DNA from: Bombus terrestris
Taxonomy: Eukaryota; Arthropoda; Insecta; Hymenoptera; Apidae
Length of the DNA: 64,000 nucleotides
Direction of reading: 5' to 3'
Assembly: GCF_910591885.1 (NCBI RefSeq)
Contig: NC_063273.1
Location: 1-64,000 of the forward strand
A model generated the notes under the pieces. The model did no database searches and was not told where the DNA came from. It saw nothing but the letters and a program-made list of their open reading frames with translations. A program made the position numbers and the translations under genes. Below, piece by piece: positions 16,733-26,948 of this stretch. Within the stretch, counting starts at the first letter, position 1. The number at the start of each line of letters is the position of its first letter.

Positions 16733-19700
16733 TCACGGCGGCGGTACCGCCGGTCCGTGACGCGCGGAGACTCCTTGTTGCCGCGCCCTGCTGGTATGCT
16801 GGGCTTTCTCTCTTTCTCTCTCCGCCCGCTCCTTCACGAGCATAACTTGCTCGCAGAAGGTGCGGACGGCTCTGTACTCCTGGGGCCCCCTGAGCATAGC
16901 TTCGATGAGCGTCTCGGGGGCCAATCTCTCGCCGATCTCGAGTCGTAAGACACGTCGCGGTACCTCCCACGCCGGGCAAGCCTCCAGCGTGTGCCGCGCC
17001 GTGTCCTCCTCCTCCCCACAGTGGTGACAGATGGTCGTCACCTCTCGCCGGATCTTGAGCAGGTAATCGCCGAACACCCCGTGGCCGGTGAGCACCTGAG
17101 TCGTCCTGAATGTGAGCGGGACCCCGCCTTTGTCTCTCCACTTGTCCCAGTTGGGCAGGACGGCGCGGACGGCCCGATGAGGGCGCATCGCATCCTCTTC
17201 CAACAGCTGCGAGTGCCACCGCTCCCATGCTTCTAGTCTTGTTTCCTCCCGAACGTCCACGGTTGGTGCCGTCGGCGTGGCACGTCGGTCCAAGGTCGCG
17301 GCCCTCCGGTGTTCGTACACCCGGCGAAGGGCAAGGGCCTGTAGCTCGAACGGGGGGGACGCGGCCAGCACGGTCGCTGTCGCGTAGGACACCGTCCTGT
17401 ATCCCCTCGCTGCCCGGATGGCGATCGTCCTGTGGAGCCTTCTCACCAGAGTCCGGTTACGCCGGCTCACCGCCAGATCATCGGCCCATACGGGCGCTCC
17501 GTAAAGGACTCGTGACCTGATCACTCCTTCGTAGAGCCTGCGGACTCCCAATCCTGCCCCGCCGATGTTAGGTAAAAGGCCGCACAGCGCGTTGGCTGCG
17601 GCCGTTACTTTCGGGGCTAAGTACTCAAAGTGTGGCTCGAACGTCCACTTACTGTCGACGATCAAGCCCAAGTACTTCATCCGGTGTCCCACAGGGACCT
17701 CTTCTCCGTCGATGACTATAGTCGACAGCTCCGCAGGCGGCGTTCCTCTGCGTCGTTGGTCGTAGAACCACAGGGCTTCCGATTTCGCCGGCGACACGCT
17801 CAAGCCGAGTCTTCGAATGGCGTGCACCGCGCATGCCACGGTGGTCTCAGTCAGGCATGCGGCGTCGTTCCACCATCGTCCGCTGGCCAGCACCAGCGTG
17901 TCATCCGCGTAGCATATCATGCCAGCCCCCGGCGGCATGGGACTTCGGAGGACCGAGTCATAGGCAGTGATCCACAGAATCGGTCCGAGTACCGAGCCCT
18001 GCGGCACGCCGCGCTCCACCGGTCTTCGCTCCTTCACGCCGTTTCTGCCTGTGTAGGTGATCCACCTATCGTTCAGATAGGCCTGAATCACCCTGACGAG
18101 GTATGGCGGGGACTCGAAGTGTCGCAGCGCCTCCACGATCCTGCTCCAAGGAATGCTATTGAAAGCGTTGGAGATGTCCAAGGAGACGGCTACCGCCACC
18201 CCTTCTCGCGCGACCATGTCCTCCGCTATGGATCTCAGCCTCTTTACCGCGTCCACGGTCGAGCGGCCCCGGCGAAATCCAAATTGGCTATCGTGCCATC
18301 CGGGAATCCGTCTCTCCATATGTGCCTCCAGGCGGGCGACTATGATCCTCTCGAAGAGTTTACCCACCTCGTCGAGAAGACACACCGGCCTGTATGCCGA
18401 TGGCGCGTCCGGCGGTCGACCCTCCTTCCGTAGCAACACGAGTTTCGCCGTGCGCCACGCCCGAGGATAGGCGCCCTCCTTCAGGCACCTGGAGAACAGG
18501 TGCCGCAAACGGGGAGCCAAGGTGTCGATCGACTCCGTCCAGACCCGGCCCGGGATCCCGTCCGGACCCGGCGCCACGTCGCGGGATGCCATCTTCTTCG
18601 CGGCTTCGAGCAACTCTTCCTCAGTCACTCGAAGTTCCTCGTTCCAATCCGTCGGCGCCGTCCCGTCGATGGTGGTAGGGGCTGGCGCGGACGTCTCGTT
18701 GTTGTCCCGCCGTGGGAACAAAGTCCCGATGACGTTGTCCAGTAACGCCGGATCCATGTTTTCGGTCAGCGGGGGGGCCGAAGGTCGCAGTTTCTTCGTA
18801 ACGATGCGATAGGGCCTCCCCCACGGATCTGAATCGACCAATTCGATCAATCGATCCCAACACCGGGCCTTGGCTAGTTTGATCTCCCGTTGGAGAGCGC
18901 GTCTCGTCTCTCTGTATTCTTCATAGCGGCGAGAGATCTCCTCCTCGTCGTGTGTCCGTCTGCGGCGACGCGCCCTTACGAATCTTCTCCGGGCCCGCAT
19001 GCAACCCGCCCGCATATTGGCTATTTCCGGTGTCCACCAATACACGGAACGGTCGCCTCTGTTTCCCGGGGCGGAGCGCGGCATAGAGGCGTCGCATGCC
19101 GCGATCATGTATCCGTGGAGTTCGTCAGCCTCCTCGTCGACGCTACCCAATGTGGAGGTGGTGGTGGGGGGGGTTGTGGTGTTGTCCCCCCGTGCGTCCC
19201 AGCTCCAGGCGGAGACAGTGACCGCCGCCCGCAGCATGTCCTTGTCCCTCTCCTTCAAGCGCCACCTAGGTGTGGGTGGTGGTGGTCGACGGGACCGGTT
19301 CACCTCTCGTTGTCGTCGGGCACCGCTGTCGCGCGCGGCGGCCTCCCCCTCCATTTCCATCATTATATAGAGGTGGTCCGATAAGGTCTCCATTCTGTCG
19401 GCCACTCTCCATCCGCGGATCTTTCGGTAGAGCCCGGCGGTAGCCCAGGTAACGTCGACGATGGACGATCCCCTCCACGCCACGCAGGTGCTAGTTGTGC
19501 CCCTGTTCACCAGGACCAGTCCGAGCGTCGCGGCCCAGTCTGTCAGCATCCTTCCGCGGGAGTCCGTCCTGGTGTCCCCCCATTGCGACGAGCGCGCGTT
19601 GAAGTCCCCAAGGACGAGTACCTGACGAGGCATGCATCTACGAACGCAGTCACCGACCTCGTCCAGGAAGTCCCCGAACGAGGCCACTCCGCTGTTGGGC

Positions 19701-20005
19701 GAGACGTAAATGCCCACTATCGCGATCCCGTTCCACTCGACGGCGACGAAGCCGTTACCGCGATCCAGCAGGGCGCCGGGCGAGCACAACGCCGGCGTCC
19801 ATGTTATGGCTGTAGATCCGTTCAGATCCCCGATCCAGTTGGGGGCGTCGGGGACGCGGTATGGTTCAGCCACCACAGCGAGTGCGACCCGATTCTCCCG
19901 TATAGCCTGGAGAAGCAGGTCCTGCGCCCGTCTGGCTCTTCCTATGTTACATTGGAGCAGGCGGTTGAAGTTACTCCGCCAGCTCCATGGCCTCCTCCCG
20001 GCCAC
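16733..20005 (-). CDS. ORF2: endonuclease/reverse transcriptase, copy D
   Basis: Intact 1,090 codons with endonuclease, RT (YADD, GVPQGSVLGP) and CCHC finger as in copy B. Distinguishing residues: KIRGWR, REVNRSRR and EIANMRAG (all shared with E), plus private changes RSIAEDM (Met to Ile) and CLTETTVACA (Ala to Thr). None touches a catalytic motif. There is no ATG near the 5' end; it overlaps ORF1 by ~38 nt in the +1 frame. Confidence 0.94.
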   Translation of the reverse strand: MAGRRPWSWRSNFNRLLQCNIGRARRAQDLLLQAIRENRVALAVVAEPYRVPDAPNWIGDLNGSTAITWTPALCSPGALLDRGNGFVAVEWNGIAIVGIYVSPNSGVASFGDFLDEVGDCVRRCMPRQVLVLGDFNARSSQWGDTRTDSRGRMLTDWAATLGLVLVNRGTTSTCVAWRGSSIVDVTWATAGLYRKIRGWRVADRMETLSDHLYIMMEMEGEAAARDSGARRQREVNRSRRPPPPTPRWRLKERDKDMLRAAVTVSAWSWDARGDNTTTPPTTTSTLGSVDEEADELHGYMIAACDASMPRSAPGNRGDRSVYWWTPEIANMRAGCMRARRRFVRARRRRRTHDEEEISRRYEEYRETRRALQREIKLAKARCWDRLIELVDSDPWGRPYRIVTKKLRPSAPPLTENMDPALLDNVIGTLFPRRDNNETSAPAPTTIDGTAPTDWNEELRVTEEELLEAAKKMASRDVAPGPDGIPGRVWTESIDTLAPRLRHLFSRCLKEGAYPRAWRTAKLVLLRKEGRPPDAPSAYRPVCLLDEVGKLFERIIVARLEAHMERRIPGWHDSQFGFRRGRSTVDAVKRLRSIAEDMVAREGVAVAVSLDISNAFNSIPWSRIVEALRHFESPPYLVRVIQAYLNDRWITYTGRNGVKERRPVERGVPQGSVLGPILWITAYDSVLRSPMPPGAGMICYADDTLVLASGRWWNDAACLTETTVACAVHAIRRLGLSVSPAKSEALWFYDQRRRGTPPAELSTIVIDGEEVPVGHRMKYLGLIVDSKWTFEPHFEYLAPKVTAAANALCGLLPNIGGAGLGVRRLYEGVIRSRVLYGAPVWADDLAVSRRNRTLVRRLHRTIAIRAARGYRTVSYATATVLAASPPFELQALALRRVYEHRRAATLDRRATPTAPTVDVREETRLEAWERWHSQLLEEDAMRPHRAVRAVLPNWDKWRDKGGVPLTFRTTQVLTGHGVFGDYLLKIRREVTTICHHCGEEEDTARHTLEACPAWEVPRRVLRLEIGERLAPETLIEAMLRGPQEYRAVRTFCEQVMLVKERAEREREKAQHTSRARQQGVSARHGPAVPPP

Positions 20006-22154
20006 TCGTCACTGCTGATGGTGACTCCGCCCCGGTAGCGTTTCCGCCGTAGTTCTCGTTGCCGCCGGCGATGGTAGTGATAACGGTGTCGGCGGCGGCG
20101 GCAGACCGACGGGTAAGCTGCCCCTTACTTCTCTTGATTTTCGGGGGGGCACATGCCACTCCGCCCATCCTGTGTCCGGATGGAGCTCCCAGCCGCTCGC
20201 ATAAGGGACATTTCGGCGCCAAGGCGGGACATCCCCTGGCGCGGTGCCCGCTTTCACCGCACCTGTAGCAAAGACGGCTTCTATCCTCGGCGGACGTGCA
20301 AGTTGCCCGTACGTGCCCCAACTCCAGGCACTTGAAGCACTGTAAGGGTCTCTTCGGTATGGCAGAGACCCTCGCGATGGACCACCCCAAGGCCACCCTG
20401 CCCGCCTGAGCTAGCTTGCGGGCACCGGCCGCCGGACACCTGACCCATGCCGATCCGAGTCCGCCCCTGGAGACGCCGATCTCGCCGATCCGAACATCCT
20501 CGCTGCTGCATCCCGCGGCCAAGGCCAGAGCTTGACGCAGCTCCTCCTTGCCCATTGAGATGTCCACATTGGTGACTCTCAGCTCGGCTTTGATCGTGGG
20601 AGTTCCGACCCTTACCTTGGTCGGGTCCAGAACGTCTGCCAGGCGCGTCGCAAGGATCGACGCCTTTTCTCTGTCCTTGTCCCTCGGGACTCTGATGACG
20701 ATGGCGCCCGTCACCGCCTTCTTCATCGTGACGGCCTCCACGCCTATCTCGCCGAGGGGGATAGCTCTTCTGGCCATCGTTACGACGTCGGCATACGACA
20801 TGTTGGCTCCCTCGCTTAACGTCAGTGTTACCGCGGATGTACTCGGTGCGCGAGGGAGCTTGACTGTTGGCGACGTCTTTTCCTCCCTGAATGGCTTTTT
20901 AACGGTGCCACCGCTGCCCGATTTCGGCGCGCCTCCCATCCTATCTGCCCACGGTTTTTGGACAGTCGCTGGTGGCCGGGACTTCTCCTCTCCTCCAGCG
21001 GCGTCCAGCTTCCTTTCGGCGATGTTCTTCTGCCCCATCTTACTTTTTCTCCCTACCACCACGCTCCACCCGCCGTCCTCCCGAGTCCTTGGGGGCGGCG
21101 GGGGATCTGTGCGGGCGGGGGGGCGAGTAGCGGAGTATTCCGCGCTCCGTCGGGTTTCGGGAGTGCTTTGTTGCTGCTGCCGCTGTTGTTGCAGCTGTTG
21201 TTGTTGTTGCTGCTGCGGCCTCAATAGACTCCCGAGTTGTCTCTCCACCATCTTCGTTATGGAGGGACCCAACTCTTCTAGCTTTCTCTCGAGGGCGTCG
21301 AGTCGCGCTTCTTGGGTTGCAGCCTCGACCCGTGGGCGGTCCGCGTCGGCACCGCCGCCACGCAGGCCTTCGATCGCGGGCATAGACCTCCTTGCCAGCT
21401 CTCTCCTAAGGGCGGCGTTCTCCTCCTCCAACGCGGACAGTCTCGCCTCCACCAGCCTCATCGCCGCGTTGTTGCCGCTGCTGCCCGCTTGTTCTCTCCT
21501 TCGCGGGGCCTCGCTCTTCCATGCGGCCGAGATATAGCTTGCCGCTTCCTTCAGCGCTTTGACGTACGTGCCCTTGAGGTTGGACGATGTGGTCGCCACC
21601 TTCATGATCTCGGACACGTGTCTCGTTAATTCCGCGCTGACGTCCGCGGCCGAACTCGTCCTCACTTGTATCTCCAGGTCTTCGGAGACTTCCAAGGTGG
21701 CTGTTGTCGCCAGTCTCCTCTTCTTCCCCCTGGATGCGATTGATGCCAGTGATGAGCGAGACGCGAACGAGGCTACCGATTCTTCGTCGTCCGACCTCGC
21801 TCGCTCCCGCGATCCTCCCGCAGCAGATGTTGTTATTGTTGTTGCTCCGTCTGACGGGGCCGGCGCAAGGAAAACGCTGCTCGCCCGGCACCCGCTTCTC
21901 GTCCTCGGAGTTCTCGGTGTCTCCGTGTATTCTTCCGAGAGTAGACTTCTCGCTTCGCCAGGCGTGGTAACTCGTTCGGGGGCCTGGCGGCCCACCCCCG
22001 AGCGGCCGTGGTCGTATGTTGACGACGTAGTGGGGCCCACTTGACTACCCCCGACTACGCCGGTACTGGGGTCTCCCTCCCCTGTACTGTACGTGTTTCT
22101 CCTATCTGTTGTGCCTTCCATGGTGAATGAAGTTGTTTCTCGCCGGGTCGTCAT
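19971..22154 (-). CDS. ORF1, gag-like RNA-binding protein, copy D
   Basis: Intact 727-residue ORF1. It carries the D/E variants LSEEYTETPRTPR, QAGRVALGWS and KRSKGQLTRR, and a private CRASSVF. The Ala and Gly variants (VALGW, SKGQL) are also in F. Three zinc knuckles are intact. Confidence 0.91.
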   Translation of the reverse strand: MTTRRETTSFTMEGTTDRRNTYSTGEGDPSTGVVGGSQVGPTTSSTYDHGRSGVGRQAPERVTTPGEARSLLSEEYTETPRTPRTRSGCRASSVFLAPAPSDGATTITTSAAGGSRERARSDDEESVASFASRSSLASIASRGKKRRLATTATLEVSEDLEIQVRTSSAADVSAELTRHVSEIMKVATTSSNLKGTYVKALKEAASYISAAWKSEAPRRREQAGSSGNNAAMRLVEARLSALEEENAALRRELARRSMPAIEGLRGGGADADRPRVEAATQEARLDALERKLEELGPSITKMVERQLGSLLRPQQQQQQQLQQQRQQQQSTPETRRSAEYSATRPPARTDPPPPPRTREDGGWSVVVGRKSKMGQKNIAERKLDAAGGEEKSRPPATVQKPWADRMGGAPKSGSGGTVKKPFREEKTSPTVKLPRAPSTSAVTLTLSEGANMSYADVVTMARRAIPLGEIGVEAVTMKKAVTGAIVIRVPRDKDREKASILATRLADVLDPTKVRVGTPTIKAELRVTNVDISMGKEELRQALALAAGCSSEDVRIGEIGVSRGGLGSAWVRCPAAGARKLAQAGRVALGWSIARVSAIPKRPLQCFKCLELGHVRATCTSAEDRSRLCYRCGESGHRARGCPALAPKCPLCERLGAPSGHRMGGVACAPPKIKRSKGQLTRRSAAAADTVITTIAGGNENYGGNATGAESPSAVTSGREEAMELAE

Positions 22155-22424
22155 CGGGAATCTGTCCTGGTGCCACTCACTCTTTCGCACCCTGTCCCGG
22201 CGAGTCCGGAGCAGGGTGACAGGGAGCCCCACGAGAAGGTGAGGTGAGTGGTCTTGACAGGCATGGGCCCACCAACTTCTCCGAAGTTCCTCGCACCGGA
22301 TCAGCGACCTGACGGGTACCAGAGGCACCGACCGGCCGCCACCCGACTATAGGGGAACATCAGATCCATCGGGGTTTCCCGGGGGGTGGTCCTACGCCCC
22401 GAGAACCCATGCCCGCCTCATGCT

Positions 22425-22542
22425 CCCCAACCTAACCCCAACCTAACCCCAACCTAACCCCAACCTAACCCCAACCTAACCCCAACCTAACCCCAACCTA
22501 ACCCCAACCTAACCCCAACCTAACCCCAACCTAACCCCAACC
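22425..22542 (-). repeat. Telomeric 11-bp repeat array T5
   Basis: 118 bp (11x10+8) of pure CCCCAACCTAA between copy D and S2. Confidence 0.97.
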
Positions 22543-23221
22543 TTTTTTTTTTTTTTTTTTATACGTGGGGAAATCCTCATGGACACCCGGGCGCCACCAG
22601 ACGCGTCCGGGTAGTGTCGGACTCTTACCGACTAAAACCCCACGATGACCATCCTGGCGTCTTGTGGACTTAGGGTAGGTTCTCTTGCGAATACGACCAC
22701 CGCTTGTAGTCCGACGCCGCTGGTGTTGTCCTCCGAGATGTTGTTCCGGAGCCAGAGGCAGGTCATCCACCTCTGGCCACGTCGCCGTTGCCTACTTTCA
22801 GCCTCCGGGTCCCCCAGTTGGCGTCCGAGCTTCGTCCATCTGCAGGTTTCATCGGGGGGAGGGGGGAGAACTCGCCGTTCGGGGGCACCAATCCCTACTA
22901 GGCGCTCTTGCCCCCACCCAGCCGGAAACTCTCGTCGGCGTACCACGATGTCGCCCACAGGTGGAACGGTTGTCCCCCAAACCGACTTCCCCACCCGAAC
23001 ATCCTCCTGGTGGCCCGTACTGCTTCCTCCTGGTTTGGGGTGCCCTCTAGTCTCTCCTGGTCCTTGGTGGAATCCGAAAAAACCGGATTTGGTCACCGCA
23101 ATCCAAAGCGCCAACGTCATCACGGAGCGGTCACCCATCCCAGACCGCCCCGCAACCTGGGGTGCTTAACTTTCGTGATCTAACGGGAACGAGTGTTTCA
23201 CCCCAGCCAACGGACGTTGAC
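22543..23221 (-). mobile_element. 5S rRNA-headed telomeric SINE, copy S2
   Basis: 661 bp plus an 18-nt poly(A) tail (T run 22543-22560), the shortest tail here. 5S head 23110-23221, T6 hairpin kept, LINE-like tail at the left. In the stretches compared it reads the same as S1 and S6. Confidence 0.9.
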
Positions 23222-23379
23222 AACCTAACCCCAACCTAACCCCAACCTAACCCCAACCTAACCCCAACCTACCCCCAACCTAACCCCAACCTAACCCCAA
23301 CCTAACCCCAACCTAACCCCAACCTAACCCCAACCTAACCCCAACCTAACCCCAACCTAACCCCAACCTAACCCCAACC
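23222..23379 (-). repeat. Telomeric 11-bp repeat array T6
   Basis: 158 bp (11x14+4) of CCCCAACCTAA with one CCCCAACCTAC variant near 23272. Between S2 and copy E. Confidence 0.97.
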
Positions 23380-23675
23380 TTTTTTTTTTTTTTTTTTTTT
23401 TTTCGTGGAGAAATCCTCATGGACTCCCAGCTGCGAGCAGCATGGGAAGTGTCGGACTCTTACCGACTAAAACTCCACGGTGGTCTTCCAGACGGCTGTT
23501 CGAGGAGGGCTCAGGGTCTCTTGCGAATACTACCAAGCGCTCCTCGCCGTCTATCTCCCTGCTGGGCGGGAGACTTCCTTGTTAGACAGAAGATCGGGGC
23601 CGCCAGGGGGGACCACGCCCCCTAGCGCCCCTTTCCTTGGGTCTTGTTACTTCCTTGATGACTCCTTGGGCGCGT

Positions 23676-26600
23676 TCACGGCGGCGGTACCGCCGGTCCG
23701 TGACGCGCGGAGACTCCTTGTTGCCGCGCCCTGCTGGTATGCTGGGCTTTCTCTCTTTCTCTCTCCGCCCGCTCCTTCACGAGCATAACTTGCTCGCAGA
23801 AGGTGCGGACGGCTCTGTACTCCTGGGGCCCCCTGAGCATAGCTTCGATGAGCGTCTCGGGGGCCAATCTCTCGCCGATCTCGAGTCGTAAGACACGTCG
23901 CGGTACCTCCCACGCCGGGCAAGCCTCCAGCGTGTGCCGCGCCGTGTCCTCCTCCTCCCCACAGTGGTGACAGATGGTCGTCACCTCTCGCCGGATCTTG
24001 AGCAGGTAATCGCCGAACACCCCGTGGCCGGTGAGCACCTGAGTCGTCCTGAATGTGAGCGGGACCCCGCCTTTGTCTCTCCACTTGTCCCAGTTGGGCA
24101 GGACGGCGCGGACGGCCCGATGAGGGCGCATCGCATCCTCTTCCAACAGCTGCGAGTGCCACCGCTCCCATGCTTCTAGTCTTGTTTCCTCCCGAACGTC
24201 CACGGTTGGTGCCGTCGGCGTGGCACGTCGGTCCAAGGTCGCGGCCCTCCGGTGTTCGTACACCCGGCGAAGGGCAAGGGCCTGTAGCTCGAACGGGGGG
24301 GACGCGGCCAGCACGGTCGCTGTCGCGTAGGACACCGTCCTGTATCCCCTCGCTGCCCGGATGGCGATCGTCCTGTGGAGCCTTCTCACCAGAGTCCGGT
24401 TACGCCGGCTCACCGCCAGATCATCGGCCCATACGGGCGCTCCGTAAAGGACTCGTGACCTGATCACTCCTTCGTAGAGCCTGCGGACTCCCAATCCTGC
24501 CCCGCCGATGTTAGGTAAAAGGCCGCACAGCGCGTTGGCTGCGGCCGTTACTTTCGGGGCTAAGTACTCAAAGTGTGGCTCGAACGTCCACTTACTGTCG
24601 ACGATCAAGCCCAAGTACTTCATCCGGTGTCCCACAGGGACCTCTTCTCCGTCGATGACTATAGTCGACAGATCCGCAGGCGGCGTTCCTCTGCGTCGTT
24701 GGTCGTAGAACCACAGGGCTTCCGATTTCGCCGGCGACACGCTCAAGCCGAGTCTTCGAATGGCGTGCACCGCGCATGCCACGGCGGTCTCAGTCAGGCA
24801 TGCGGCGTCGTTCCACCATCGTCCGCTGGCCAGCACCAGCGTGTCATCCGCGTAGCATATCATGCCAGCCCCCGGCGGCATGGGACTTCGGAGGACCGAG
24901 TCATAGGCAGTGATCCACAGAATCGGTCCGAGTACCGAGCCCTGCGGCACGCCGCGCTCCACCGGTCTTCGCTCCTTCACGCCGTTTCTGCCTGTGTAGG
25001 TGATCCACCTATCGTTCAGATAGGCCTGAATCACCCTAACGAGGTATGGCGGGGACTCGAAGTGTCGCAGCGCCTCCACGATCCTGCTCCAAGGAATGCT
25101 ATTGAAAGCGTTGGAGATGTCCAAGGAGACGGCTACCGCCACCCCTTCTCGCGCGACCATGTCCTCCGCCATGGATCTCAGCCTCTTTACCGCGTCCACG
25201 GTCGAGCGGCCCCGGCGAAATCCAAATTGGCTATCGTGCCATCCGGGAATCCGTCTCTCCATGTGTGCCTCCAGGCGGGCGACTATGATCCTCTCGAAGA
25301 GTTTACCCACCTCGTCGAGAAGACACACCGGCCTGTATGCCGATGGCGCGTCCGGCGGTCGACCCTCCTTCCGTAGCAGCACGAGTTTCGCCGTGCGCCA
25401 CGCCCGAGGATAGGCGCCCTCCTTCAGGCACCTGGAGAACAGGTGCCGCAAACGGGGAGCCAAGGTGTCGATCGACTCCGTCCAGACCCGGCCCGGGATC
25501 CCGTCCGGACCCGGCGCCACGTCGCGGGATGCCATCTTCTTCGCGGCTTCGAGCAACTCTTCCTCAGTCACTCGAAGTTCCTCGTTCCAATCCGTCGGCG
25601 CCGTCCCGTCGATGGTGGTAGGGGCTGGCGCGGACGTCTCGTTGTTGTCCCGCCGTGGGAACAAAGTCCCGATGACGTTGTCCAGTAACGCCGGATCCAT
25701 GTTTTCGGTCAGCGGGGGGGCCGAAGGTCGCAGTTTCTTCGTAACGATGCGATAGGGCCTCCCCCACGGATCTGAATCGACCAATTCGATCAATCGATCC
25801 CAACACCGGGCCTTGGCTAGTTTGATCTCCCGTTGGAGAGCGCGTCTCGTCTCTCTGTATTCTTCATAGCGGCGAGAGATCTCCTCCTCGTCGTGTGTCC
25901 GTCTGCGGCGACGCGCCCTTACGAATCTTCTCCGGGCCCGCATGCAACCCGCCCGCATATTGGCTATTTCCGGTGTCCACCAATACACGGAACGGTCGCC
26001 TCTGTTTCCCGGGGCGGAGCGCGGCATAGAGGCGTCGCATGCCGCGATCATGTATCCGTGGAGTTCGTCAGCCTCCTCGTCGACGCTACCCAATGTGGAG
26101 GTGGTGGTGGGGGGGGTTGTGGTGTTGTCCCCCCGTGCGTCCCAGCTCCAGGCGGAGACAGTGACCGCCGCCCGCAGCATGTCCTTGTCCCTCTCCTTCA
26201 AGCGCCACCTAGGTGTGGGTGGTGGTGGTCGACGGGACCGGTTCACCTCTCGTTGTCGTCGGGCACCGCTGTCGCGCGCGGCGGCCTCCCCCTCCATTTC
26301 CATCATTATATAGAGGTGGTCCGATAAGGTCTCCATTCTGTCGGCCACTCTCCATCCGCGGATCTTTCGGTAGAGCCCGGCGGTAGCCCAGGTAACGTCG
26401 ACGATGGACGATCCCCTCCACGCCACGCAGGTGCTAGTTGTGCCCCTGTTCACCAGGACCAGTCCGAGCGTCGCGGCCCAGTCTGTCAGCATCCTTCCGC
26501 GGGAGTCCGTCCTGGTGTCCCCCCAATGCGACGAGCGCGCGTTGAAGTCCCCAAGGACGAGTACCTGACGAGGCATGCATCTACGAACGCAGTCACCGAC

Positions 26601-26948
26601 CTCGTCCAGGAAGTCCCCGAACGAGGCCACTCCGCTGTTGGGCGAGACGTAAATGCCCACTATCGCGATCCCGTTCCACTCGACGGCGACGAAGCCGTTA
26701 CCGCGATCCAGCAGGGCGCCGGGCGAGCACAACGCCGGCGTCCATGTTATGGCTGTAGATCCGTTCAGATCCCCGATCCAGTTGGGGGCGTCGGGGACGC
26801 GGTATGGTTCAGCCACCACAGCGAGTGCGACCCGATTCTCCCGTATAGCCTGGAGAAGCAGGTCCTGCGCCCGTCTGGCTCTTCCTATGTTACATTGGAG
26901 CAGGCGGTTGAAGTTACTCCGCCAGCTCCATGGCCTCCTCCCGGCCAC
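23676..26948 (-). CDS. ORF2: endonuclease/reverse transcriptase, copy E
   Basis: Intact 1,090 codons. A private Gln-to-His change lies inside the endonuclease motif GDFNARSSxWGD (residue ~141), next to but not at a catalytic residue. Asp replaces Glu in PPADLSTI, as in F. RT motifs and the CCHC finger are unchanged. Non-ATG beginning and ORF1 overlap as in the other copies. Confidence 0.94.
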   Translation of the reverse strand: MAGRRPWSWRSNFNRLLQCNIGRARRAQDLLLQAIRENRVALAVVAEPYRVPDAPNWIGDLNGSTAITWTPALCSPGALLDRGNGFVAVEWNGIAIVGIYVSPNSGVASFGDFLDEVGDCVRRCMPRQVLVLGDFNARSSHWGDTRTDSRGRMLTDWAATLGLVLVNRGTTSTCVAWRGSSIVDVTWATAGLYRKIRGWRVADRMETLSDHLYIMMEMEGEAAARDSGARRQREVNRSRRPPPPTPRWRLKERDKDMLRAAVTVSAWSWDARGDNTTTPPTTTSTLGSVDEEADELHGYMIAACDASMPRSAPGNRGDRSVYWWTPEIANMRAGCMRARRRFVRARRRRRTHDEEEISRRYEEYRETRRALQREIKLAKARCWDRLIELVDSDPWGRPYRIVTKKLRPSAPPLTENMDPALLDNVIGTLFPRRDNNETSAPAPTTIDGTAPTDWNEELRVTEEELLEAAKKMASRDVAPGPDGIPGRVWTESIDTLAPRLRHLFSRCLKEGAYPRAWRTAKLVLLRKEGRPPDAPSAYRPVCLLDEVGKLFERIIVARLEAHMERRIPGWHDSQFGFRRGRSTVDAVKRLRSMAEDMVAREGVAVAVSLDISNAFNSIPWSRIVEALRHFESPPYLVRVIQAYLNDRWITYTGRNGVKERRPVERGVPQGSVLGPILWITAYDSVLRSPMPPGAGMICYADDTLVLASGRWWNDAACLTETAVACAVHAIRRLGLSVSPAKSEALWFYDQRRRGTPPADLSTIVIDGEEVPVGHRMKYLGLIVDSKWTFEPHFEYLAPKVTAAANALCGLLPNIGGAGLGVRRLYEGVIRSRVLYGAPVWADDLAVSRRNRTLVRRLHRTIAIRAARGYRTVSYATATVLAASPPFELQALALRRVYEHRRAATLDRRATPTAPTVDVREETRLEAWERWHSQLLEEDAMRPHRAVRAVLPNWDKWRDKGGVPLTFRTTQVLTGHGVFGDYLLKIRREVTTICHHCGEEEDTARHTLEACPAWEVPRRVLRLEIGERLAPETLIEAMLRGPQEYRAVRTFCEQVMLVKERAEREREKAQHTSRARQQGVSARHGPAVPPP

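Larger units (their letters stand above)
16436..22424 (-). mobile_element. TRAS-like non-LTR retrotransposon, copy D (complete)
   Basis: 5,965 bp plus a 24-nt poly(A) tail (T run 16436-16459). One extra A in the 3' UTR (gcgcgAttcacgg, ~16731) is shared with copy F but not with E. Both frames are open. D shares many residues with its right neighbour E, so the pair looks like a tandem duplication. Confidence 0.95.
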